From: Planctomycetota bacterium
GTDB lineage: Bacteria; Planctomycetota; Planctomycetia; Pirellulales; Thermoguttaceae
Length of the DNA: 17,858 nt
Reading direction: 5' to 3'
Assembly (NCBI GenBank): GCA_013202535.1
Contig: JABMRP010001380.1
Coordinates: 1 to 17,858, forward strand
Shown here: piece after piece, positions 1-5,700 of the stretch
How the letters are laid out: every line of letters begins with the position of its first letter
Position numbering within the stretch: position 1 is the stretch's first letter
Notes under the pieces: generated by a model
What the model was told of the DNA's origin: nothing
Databases searched by the model: none
Seen by the model: only the letters and a program-made list of their open reading frames with translations
Program-made: the position numbers and the translations under genes

Positions 1-482
1 ACCACCGGCTCACCGGCCGGCTTGCCGTCCTTCAAGGGAACGCGTAGCACGCGGGAGTTGAAACCCGGCTCCGCGGGATTGGCAAACCACTGTAAGTCGG
101 CCACGTAGAGATCGCCCTGCGGCCCGATGCAGACCCCAAACGGCCAGGCTTTGCCCGTCTTCGGATGCGGCGGGCATTTCCAAAACGGCTCCAGCTTGTT
201 GTCCGGCGTGATCTTCATCAGCATCGGCGGATGCGATCGGTCGTTGACGTTGGGCATCGACAGAATAATGCTGCCGTCGGGCAGCAAACACATGCCGTCG
301 GGCGAGTTGCAGTTTTCGGGCAGTTCCATCAACAACTCGGCCTTGGCCAGCGGTTTACTGCAATGCTTGGGCTTGGCTTTCGCCTTGTCCTTCTCGGCGG
401 CCGCCAGAGGCGACACTCCGACCAGGGCGGCCAGCGAAAGTGCCAGGGCCGCTCGAAACCATCGGTTGCATCTACAGGACAT
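1..482 (-). CDS. Secreted SMP-30/NHL-like beta-propeller protein (3' part cut by window edge)
   Basis: The frame is open from an ATG at 482-480 to the window edge, so about 160 N-terminal residues are visible and the C-terminus is missing. A strong ribosome site AAGGAG (490-495) lies 7 nt before the ATG. Residues 1-29 form a signal peptide: Arg-containing start, an Ala/Leu core, and an AAA cleavage site before a Lys-rich linker. The mature part shows propeller-blade motifs of the SMP-30/gluconolactonase and NHL kind: NSPDGM near 59-64, LPDGS near 67-71, and PFGVCIGPQGDLYVAD near 114-129. This predicts an exported beta-propeller, possibly a sugar lactonase or the N-terminal part of a PVC-type dehydrogenase. 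It lies 90 bp downstream of gldA on the same strand and may be the last gene of that cluster, but it has its own strong ribosome site. The specific activity cannot be told from this fragment. Confidence 0.75.
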   Translation of the reverse strand, partial: MSCRCNRWFRAALALSLAALVGVSPLAAAEKDKAKAKPKHCSKPLAKAELLMELPENCNSPDGMCLLPDGSIILSMPNVNDRSHPPMLMKITPDNKLEPFWKCPPHPKTGKAWPFGVCIGPQGDLYVADLQWFANPAEPGFNSRVLRVPLKDGKPAGEPV

Positions 483-489
483 CAAAGTT

Positions 490-495
490 CTCCTT
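490..495 (-). promoter_or_regulatory. Ribosome binding site of the beta-propeller gene
   Basis: On the minus strand this reads AAGGAG, 7 nt upstream of the ATG at 482. It fixes the start of a gene that leaves the window at its 3' end. Confidence 0.75.
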
Positions 496-572
496 GGCAA
501 GTGGGTGCAAAATCTTGGAAAAACAGGGGATCCATCACCTGCGGTGGGTACACGTTCCTAACATACAATAGT

Positions 573-1691
573 TCATTCTTCGTCGGTTTGCCACATATTC
601 TTGCGCCGAGTGCCCATCGCGTCGGCGGCGAGCATGGCGTCGACCACCGAATCGCAGGTAACCTCAAACGGGTGGTTCGCACAGAGCGACCCCTCGCCGG
701 CACATGCGTCGGCGATCGGCACCAGCCGGTCGCGGGTGACCCCGGCGAGGTTCAAATCGGCAAAACAGACCGGCAAACCGACCTGGACCTGGAAATCGAT
801 GATCGCCAGCCGCTGCTCGACGTCGACCTCGTCGTCCATGCACAACTGGGTCACAATCCCGAACGCCACCTTCTCGCCGTGCATCAGGCCCTTGCACTCG
901 TGTACGTTGGACAGCAAGTTGCCGACCATGTGGGCGGTGGCCAGCCCACCGCTCTCGAAGCCCAGCCCGGAAAGCAAGACGTTGGCCTCGATCACCTTCT
1001 CGACCTCGGGCGTCACGAGATTCATTTCCACCGCTCGTTTGGCGTTGACACCATGCTCCATGAGGATCTCGAAGCAGAGCTGGGCCAGGGCGTAGGCGGC
1101 TTGGGTCGAGCAACCGCCGGCCAAATTCAGCGGGCGCGTCTTGTAGGCGGCTTCCGATTCGACCCAAGTCGACATGGCGTCGCCCATGCCCGCGGCAAAC
1201 GCCCGGGCCGGTCCATTGGCGATCACCTGGCTATCGACCAGCACGAGATCGGGGTTGAAAGGCCAGCAATCGAACCCGACGAAGTTGTGCTCTTCGTCGT
1301 ACCAGACCGAAGCGGCGCTGGTCGGCGAGTCGTTCGAGGCGATGGTGGGAACGGTGACGATCGCCAGCTTGAGGTCCACGGCCACGGCCTTGGCGATGTC
1401 GAGCACCTTGCCGCCGCCGACGCCGATCGAGATATCGACGCCCTCGGCCTTGGCAATCTCACCGATCCGCTCTCGCTCGGCCTGGGTCACCTCGCCCGAA
1501 AAGACGACGTCGACCATTTCCAAACCGGCCCCCTGGATACTCTCCAGCACGGTCTGGCCGACGAGTCCCTTGACCACGTCGTCCCATACGACCAGTGCCT
1601 TCTTACCGAGAATCTTCAGGTAATCTCCCAGTTCGCCGAGCACTCCTCGACCTTGGACGTACTTCCGCGGGGCAATCAAAATCGTCTTCAT
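573..1691 (-). CDS. gldA: Glycerol dehydrogenase family (GldA-type iron/zinc-dependent alcohol dehydrogenase)
   Basis: The 372-residue protein has the length of GldA (E. coli about 367) and matches it along its whole length. It has the N-terminal PRKYVQG motif, the NAD-binding GVGGGK at 90-95 followed by DIAKA, and PTIASNDSPTSA at 115-126. The metal ligands Asp171, His254 and His271 fall at the same positions as I recall for E. coli GldA. The family oxidises glycerol to dihydroxyacetone with NAD+; related members act on other small polyols or hydroxyketones. The ATG at 1691 is preceded by GGAGGA (1700-1705) at 8 nt. It is the fifth gene of the minus-strand cluster and is separated from the class II aldolase gene by a REPIN-like palindrome. 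The family is certain. Glycerol as the real substrate is only likely, because neighbours suggest a sugar or polyol pathway. Confidence 0.9.
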   Translation of the reverse strand: MKTILIAPRKYVQGRGVLGELGDYLKILGKKALVVWDDVVKGLVGQTVLESIQGAGLEMVDVVFSGEVTQAERERIGEIAKAEGVDISIGVGGGKVLDIAKAVAVDLKLAIVTVPTIASNDSPTSAASVWYDEEHNFVGFDCWPFNPDLVLVDSQVIANGPARAFAAGMGDAMSTWVESEAAYKTRPLNLAGGCSTQAAYALAQLCFEILMEHGVNAKRAVEMNLVTPEVEKVIEANVLLSGLGFESGGLATAHMVGNLLSNVHECKGLMHGEKVAFGIVTQLCMDDEVDVEQRLAIIDFQVQVGLPVCFADLNLAGVTRDRLVPIADACAGEGSLCANHPFEVTCDSVVDAMLAADAMGTRRKNMWQTDEE

Positions 1692-1723
1692 CGCTGGGGT
1701 CCTCCGAGGGGTTGACCGGTGAT

Positions 1724-1809
1724 ATAGTAGCCATCTCGCTCCGCGAGATGTAGCCTTTGAGTCCCCAGAGCGTTCAAGGCTACATCTCGCGGAGCGAGAT
1801 GGCTACTAT
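1724..1809. repeat. REPIN-like nested inverted repeat
   Basis: Two arms (1724-1760 and 1774-1809) are perfect inverse complements over 36 bp apart from one unpaired T, around a 13-nt loop. Each arm contains its own hairpin: CATCTCGC/GCGAGATG around TCC at 1732-1750, and the same arms around GGA at 1783-1801. The tetranucleotide GTAG sits just outside the hairpin in each arm (1727-1730, and as CTAC at 1803-1806). Two inverted REPs, each with a 5' GTAG, is the architecture of REPIN elements. It lies in the gap between the class II aldolase gene and gldA and could act on the operon mRNA as a stabiliser or attenuator. No RAYT transposase is in the window. Confidence 0.8.
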
Positions 1810-1831
1810 CAAGATTGCTACGATACCGATT

Positions 1832-2695
1832 CTAAACGACTTGACCGTCGGCGAAAAGCAGTTTGATCTTTTCGGCGACGACTTTCTGCAACTCTCGCTT
1901 AACCGGGGCAAACATGTCCCGGGGTAGCGGATCGGGGCGATCGAAGGCCGTGGCGGCCTCCTTGAGCCCCCGGTACATGGCCATGCGCCCGTCGGCGAAA
2001 ACGTTCATCTTGCAGATCCCGTGGCGCACCGCTTCCTGGACCTGATCGTCGGGCGTACCCGACCCGCCGTGCAACACCAGGGGAACGGGGCTGGCGGCGT
2101 TGAGTTCGGCAAGCCGCTGGATGTTCAATGTCGGCTTCGACTGGTAAATGCCGTGTGCCGTGCCGATCGAGACGGCCAACGCGTCGACGCCCGTCTGCTC
2201 GACGAATCGCGTCACTTCGTCCGGCAGCGTGAGCACGTTATCCTCGCAATGTGTATCGGCCAAATCCATGCCGCCGACGTGTCCCAATTCTCCTTCGACG
2301 TCGACCCCAGCAGGCCGGGCGATTTCGACCGCCGCGGCGGTCAGCGCCACGTTCTCCTCGAAAGGCCGGCTCGACCCGTCGATCATGACCGACGAGAACC
2401 CGTGATCGACCGCCGCACGGATCAGTTCCAGGTCGTCGGTATGGTCGAGGTGCAACACGATGGGGATGTCGTGATGCTCGACGACGGCCTGAATCAGACC
2501 GATATGATAGATCCAGCCGTTGCCGCCGTCGGTTTTCAGGTCCATACCCAGGCCCATGAGGATCACCGGCGCGCGGCACTCCTCGGCCGTTTCCAGGATC
2601 GCCCGGACCATCACGTCCTCGGTGCAATTAAACGCCGGCACCGCATAACGATTGGCCCGCGCGTGGCCGAGCATATCTTTGAATGTCGTGAGCAT
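1832..2695 (-). CDS. Class II ketose-bisphosphate aldolase (FbaA/GatY/KbaY family)
   Basis: The 287-residue protein is a zinc-dependent (beta/alpha)8 aldolase that cleaves a ketose (bis)phosphate to dihydroxyacetone phosphate and an aldehyde. Visible signatures are VPAFNC near 19-24, LHLDHTDD at 81-88 with the catalytic Asp84 and zinc ligand His85, VEGELGHVGG near 133-142, zinc ligand His181 in GTAHG, HGGSGTPDD with zinc ligand His209, and KMNVFADGR near 229-237 for phosphate binding. The length is that of the short GatY/KbaY/FbaA type. The family does not fix the substrate: fructose-1,6-bisphosphate, tagatose-bisphosphate and inositol-derived phosphates are all possible. The ATG at 2695 has no clear ribosome site, because a palindrome ends 11 nt upstream. 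The gene lies in a dehydrogenase/aldolase cluster. Confidence 0.9.
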   Translation of the reverse strand: MLTTFKDMLGHARANRYAVPAFNCTEDVMVRAILETAEECRAPVILMGLGMDLKTDGGNGWIYHIGLIQAVVEHHDIPIVLHLDHTDDLELIRAAVDHGFSSVMIDGSSRPFEENVALTAAAVEIARPAGVDVEGELGHVGGMDLADTHCEDNVLTLPDEVTRFVEQTGVDALAVSIGTAHGIYQSKPTLNIQRLAELNAASPVPLVLHGGSGTPDDQVQEAVRHGICKMNVFADGRMAMYRGLKEAATAFDRPDPLPRDMFAPVKRELQKVVAEKIKLLFADGQVV

Positions 2696-2706
2696 GGATG
2701 TTTAGC

Positions 2707-2724
2707 CCGGGCACTCGTGCCCGG
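2707..2724. repeat. Single REP-like hairpin upstream of the class II aldolase
   Basis: CCGGGCAC and GTGCCCGG form a perfect 8-bp inverted repeat around a 2-nt loop. It starts 11 nt upstream of the ATG at 2695 on the minus strand, at the edge of where a ribosome would bind. It is one of several intergenic palindromes in this window. Confidence 0.6.
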
Positions 2725-2754
2725 TGTTTGGGGGTCGAGTTGGCCATTCTGAGT

Positions 2755-2840
2755 CGTTTAACGCCCAGCCGAAGGCGCCGGCTCTTCTTGGCAGTGGTGG
2801 AACGCCACATAAGCCGGCGCCTTCGGCTGGGCGTTAAACG
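2755..2840. repeat. Perfect 29-bp inverted repeat between alcohol dehydrogenase and aldolase genes
   Basis: Arms 2755-2783 and 2812-2840 are exact reverse complements over 29 bp, around a 28-nt loop. The loop itself contains GTGG/CCAC arms. The arm includes AGCCG...CGGCT, so each arm can also fold on its own. The element begins 6 nt after the alcohol dehydrogenase stop codon (minus strand) and precedes the aldolase gene. It could be a mobile palindrome of REP/MITE type, an mRNA-end stabiliser, or a partial terminator within the operon. It has no long T-run, so a classical intrinsic terminator is not clear. Confidence 0.75.
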
Positions 2841-2846
2841 AACACG

Positions 2847-3896
2847 CTACGGCACCAGCACCACGCGGAGCGCCTCGCCGCTTTGCATCAATTCATAAGC
2901 CTGAAAAATGCCGTCCAACGGCAACACGTGCGTCGCCAGTCGCTCGGCCGGGAGCGAGCCGCCGGCGATCAACTCGACCGCCTTGCGAACGTGCTCGGGC
3001 GTCGAATCGCTGCTGCCGACCACGCGCAACTCGCCGTAGTGGATGGCCCGACTGTCCAGCGAGAGCAGCTTGTTCGACGCGGGTAGCGAGGCGAACAGAC
3101 AGACGGTGCCCCGCTTCCGCACCAGTTCGACGGCCTGTTCTTGCGGTGCGGCGGCCGGTGCGGCCACAATGGCCACGTCGGCACCGATGCCCTCGGTCTC
3201 TTCCCGCACGATTGCCGTCAGGTCTTCGCTACTTGGGTCGACCAGCCGATCGAACCCGAACGGCCCGGCCTGATCGAGTCGCGCCTGGTTGATCTCGGCG
3301 AGGATGATCTTCGTCGCGCCGACCTCCCGGGCCACGCATGCGTTGATGATGCCCATCGGCCCGGCACCGACGACCACCACGGTGTCGCCTTGTTGGATGT
3401 TGCAGTTGTCGGCCGCGTTGACCGCGCAACTGACCGGCTCGGCCAGCGCGGCATGCTCGGCCTTGACGCCGCCGGGCACCTTGATGACGTGCCCGTTGGC
3501 CAGCGCCCGTGCGGGGATCACCGTATACTCGGCCATGCCGCCGTGATAGCTGAACCCCATGGGGGCCAGATCGACACACAGGTTGCTCCACCCGCGCCGG
3601 CAGTAGGCACACTGGCCGCAGGAGATCGACGTGGCCATGACGATCCGATCGCCGACGGCAAACCCCTCAACCGCGGAGCCGACCGTATCGATCAGCCCGG
3701 TCAACTCGTGGCCCATGGCGATGGGGGCCTGCATCCGCGGATTGCCGTGCAAATAGGCCTTCAGATCGGTGCCGCAGACGGCGCAGGCGTCGATCTTGAC
3801 GCGAATCTCGTCGTTGCCACAGGTGGGAATCGGCAGCGTCCGCACGCGCACGTCGCCGGGGGCGTGATACACGACCGCCTTCATTTCGGTGGTCAT
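2847..3896 (-). CDS. Zinc-dependent medium-chain alcohol/polyol dehydrogenase
   Basis: The 349-residue protein is an MDR dehydrogenase of the sorbitol/threonine dehydrogenase type. The catalytic zinc site is Cys41 (CAVCGTD), His63-Glu64 (GHE) and Glu153 (AEPVSC). The structural zinc lobe has Cys93, Cys96, Cys99 and Cys107. The Rossmann motif GAGPMG is at 177-182, and Glu201 at the end of the second strand suggests NAD+ rather than NADP+. It would oxidise a secondary hydroxyl of a polyol or sugar derivative; I cannot name the substrate. Its ATG overlaps the deoC stop as ATGA (3893-3896), and GGAG stands 7 nt upstream inside deoC, so the two are probably translationally coupled. A 29-bp inverted repeat follows directly. 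Confidence 0.9.
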   Translation of the reverse strand: MTTEMKAVVYHAPGDVRVRTLPIPTCGNDEIRVKIDACAVCGTDLKAYLHGNPRMQAPIAMGHELTGLIDTVGSAVEGFAVGDRIVMATSISCGQCAYCRRGWSNLCVDLAPMGFSYHGGMAEYTVIPARALANGHVIKVPGGVKAEHAALAEPVSCAVNAADNCNIQQGDTVVVVGAGPMGIINACVAREVGATKIILAEINQARLDQAGPFGFDRLVDPSSEDLTAIVREETEGIGADVAIVAAPAAAPQEQAVELVRKRGTVCLFASLPASNKLLSLDSRAIHYGELRVVGSSDSTPEHVRKAVELIAGGSLPAERLATHVLPLDGIFQAYELMQSGEALRVVLVP

Positions 3897-4561
3897 TCAG
3901 GCGCTCCGTCGAGCAACACGACCGTCGACGCCACGCCGAGCCGCTTGCAACCCTGTTTGAGGTAGCCGACCGCCGTTTCGTAGTCGCGAACGCCACCGGA
4001 AGCCTTCACGCCCATCGTCTGGCCGACGGTCTTGATCATGATGTCGATGGCCTCGGGCGTGGCCGGTCCGTCGCCGAATCCGGTCGATGTCTTGACGTAA
4101 TCGGCGCCGGCCGCCTCGGCGATCTTGCAGGCCTTGGCGATCTGTTCGGGCGAGAGATAGCAGCTTTCGAGGATTACCTTCACGCAGACGTTCTTGGGCT
4201 TGGCCTCGGCAACGACCGCCTCAATGTCGCGCTGCACCAGATCGTAATCGCCGCTGAGAAACTTGCCGACGTTCATCACCATGTCGAGTTCGGTGGCGCC
4301 GTCTTCGATGGCCAGCTTCGACTCCAGGGCCTTGACCTCCGCGCGGTTGCTTCCGTGGGGGAAACCGATAACCGCCGCGGGCGCGACCTTGCTGCCGGCG
4401 AGGATTTTGGCCGCCAGGGGTACATCGGTCGGCCGTACGCAAATGGCCGCCACTTCCCGCTCGCGACACATCGTGCAGCCTTCGGTCACGTCGGAATCCG
4501 TGGCGAAAGGCTTGAGAACCGCATGATCGAGCGTCGCCGCTACTTCTTTTCGCGTGTACAT
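3893..4561 (-). CDS. deoC: Deoxyribose-phosphate aldolase
   Basis: The 222-residue protein is a class I (Schiff base) aldolase that converts 2-deoxyribose-5-phosphate to acetaldehyde and glyceraldehyde-3-phosphate. The DERA signatures are complete: TLDHAVLKP at 10-18, GFPHG at 66-70, ELDMVMN with Asp93, VKVILES at 127-133, YVKTSTGF with the Schiff-base Lys157, and GVKASGGVRD with Lys186. The length fits the short bacterial form. The ATG at 4561 is preceded by AGGA (4571-4574) at 9 nt. It starts 16 nt after the SDR stop and overlaps the alcohol dehydrogenase start by 4 nt, so it belongs to the same transcript. In this setting it may serve a specialised sugar pathway rather than nucleoside salvage. 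Confidence 0.93.
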   Translation of the reverse strand: MYTRKEVAATLDHAVLKPFATDSDVTEGCTMCREREVAAICVRPTDVPLAAKILAGSKVAPAAVIGFPHGSNRAEVKALESKLAIEDGATELDMVMNVGKFLSGDYDLVQRDIEAVVAEAKPKNVCVKVILESCYLSPEQIAKACKIAEAAGADYVKTSTGFGDGPATPEAIDIMIKTVGQTMGVKASGGVRDYETAVGYLKQGCKRLGVASTVVLLDGAPE

Positions 4562-4577
4562 GTCTTACAATCCTGTG

Positions 4578-5360
4578 TTAGTGCATCTCACGGCCGCCGG
4601 TCACGTTGATCGCCTGGCCGGTCATGTAGTCGGAGCCGGGCGAGGAGAGAAACAGCGTCACCGCCACGACGTCCTTGATCTTGGCCAGCCGGGCCAACGG
4701 GACCTTGGCCGTGAACTTCTTAATGACCTCTTCTTCCGGCAGGTTGAGATTCTTGATGTATCCGGCCGAGACGCTATCCCAGACGCCCGTCGCCTCGGTA
4801 ATGCCCGGGCAGAGACAATTCACATTGATTCCGTCGCCGGCCAATTCGTAAGCCAGAGCCTGGGTCAGGCCGATGATCGCCGCCTTGGCCGCCGAATAGT
4901 GGCACATCAGCGCCGAGCCGGTCTTGCCCGACTTCGACGAGAAGTTGACGATCTTGCCGTATCCGTTGGCCTTCATCTTGGGGACGACGTGCTTGATGAA
5001 GAGGAACGACCCGGTGCAGTTGACGGCGAAGACTTTGTCCCACTCCTCGACGGTGAGATCCTCGACTCTGCCCTGCCCGACGATCCCGGCCACGTTGACC
5101 AAGATGTCGATCCGGTCGCCAAAGGCCTTGGCCGCGGCGGAAACCACGCTGGCCACCTGATCTTCTTGGGTCACGTCGGCGGCCAGACCGCGGCAGTTTC
5201 CACCGCCGTCGGAGACCTCTTCGACGGCCGTGTCGACGGCGTCCTGGCTAATGTCCGTCAGAAAGGCTTTCGCCCCTCCGTTGCAGAACCCGGTGGCGAT
5301 CCCCTTGCCAATGGCGCCCGCCGCCCCGGTCACCAAGACCGTTTTTCCTTCAAAATCCAT
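4578..5360 (-). CDS. Short-chain dehydrogenase/reductase (SDR), classical type
   Basis: From the ATG at 5360 the protein has 260 residues, the usual SDR length. It shows the cofactor motif TGAAGAIG at 11-18, Asp36 after the second strand (NAD+ preference), LVNVAG near 87-92 (NAG-like), Asn114, and the catalytic set Ser142, Tyr155, Lys159 (YSAAK). The C-terminus has the typical DYMTGQAINVTGG. The frame stays open further upstream to 5432, but that extension runs into a palindromic repeat and looks unlike an SDR N-terminus. ATG codons at 5363 and 5360 are both possible; the GGGAAAG before them suits 5360 better. It is the first gene of the minus-strand cluster, 16 nt before deoC. The likely role is oxidation of a sugar, sugar acid or polyol hydroxyl; the substrate is unknown. 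Confidence 0.9.
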   Translation of the reverse strand: MDFEGKTVLVTGAAGAIGKGIATGFCNGGAKAFLTDISQDAVDTAVEEVSDGGGNCRGLAADVTQEDQVASVVSAAAKAFGDRIDILVNVAGIVGQGRVEDLTVEEWDKVFAVNCTGSFLFIKHVVPKMKANGYGKIVNFSSKSGKTGSALMCHYSAAKAAIIGLTQALAYELAGDGINVNCLCPGITEATGVWDSVSAGYIKNLNLPEEEVIKKFTAKVPLARLAKIKDVVAVTLFLSSPGSDYMTGQAINVTGGREMH

Positions 5361-5389
5361 CATCTCTTTCCCGTGCGGTGCTCTCGTGC

Positions 5390-5475
5390 GTGAAAAAAGG
5401 GGACAGGCACCTCGCGGCAGCCGTTTTCGCAAGAATTCGACCGTCTCGCCGTCGGAGCCAGTCCCCCTTTTTCAC
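5390..5475. repeat. Imperfect inverted repeat with poly-A/poly-T outer ends
   Basis: The left arm begins GTGAAAAAAGGGGACAGGCA, and the right arm, read in reverse complement, begins GTGAAAAAGGGGGACTGGCT. The outer arms match over roughly 20 bp with a few mismatches; the centre holds a further GC-rich stretch. The A-run, G-run layout gives a stem followed by T residues in either direction, so it could double as a bidirectional terminator. It sits 30 bp upstream of the SDR start codon and within the spurious 5' extension of that frame. Confidence 0.6.
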
Positions 5476-5480
5476 TCCCG

Positions 5481-5510
5481 TTTACAGTTTGAGTAACCCG
5501 TCTGTATAAC
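5481..5510 (+). promoter_or_regulatory. Sigma-70-like promoter for the LRR lipoprotein
   Basis: TTTACA (5481-5486) and TATAAC (5505-5510) each match the -35 and -10 consensus at 5 of 6 positions, with an 18-nt spacer. It points towards the lipoprotein gene and implies a leader of about 185 nt. Confidence 0.5.
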
Positions 5511-5687
5511 CGAACCGCGTCGGGTGTCCAAGGGGGACGGCTCTCGGGTGGGGTCTTCCGAGGTGGGGTGCTGACGTGGCGTTTATTGACCCGCCAAAGG
5601 CAGCCTGCTACGTTAAACGGGTTGGCGTCAGGCTCCACGGGCATGATTGCGCCGCTGACGCAGTGCCGGGTGCCCCCGTTTCTGTCA

Positions 5688-5693
5688 GAGGAG
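5688..5693 (+). promoter_or_regulatory. Ribosome binding site that selects a TTG start
   Basis: GAGGAG ends 7 nt before the TTG at 5701. It supports the rare start codon, which is also required to give the protein its lipoprotein signal peptide. Confidence 0.7.
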
Positions 5694-5700
5694 ATTTCCC

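Larger units (their letters stand above)
5361..5700. promoter_or_regulatory. Divergent intergenic region between the catabolic cluster and the LRR lipoprotein
   Basis: This 340-bp gap separates the minus-strand SDR start from the plus-strand lipoprotein start. It holds an imperfect palindrome (5390-5475), an AT-richer stretch with a plus-strand promoter (5481-5510), and a roughly 185-nt untranslated leader for the lipoprotein gene. I found no convincing minus-strand promoter; any promoter of the SDR cluster must lie in or near the palindrome. No gene is supported here. Confidence 0.5.

Noticed and set aside
165..1715. A 516-codon open frame on the plus strand opposite gldA and the beta-propeller gene
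   Set aside because: It covers two genes and the gap between them on the other strand, both of which match known families with ribosome sites. Its translation is rich in Arg, His, Asp and Gly without any domain. It is a GC-bias shadow.
5361..5432. The upstream extension of the SDR (24 more residues)
   Set aside because: It reads through a palindromic repeat, and SDRs start a few residues before the first strand, as the ATG at 5360 gives.
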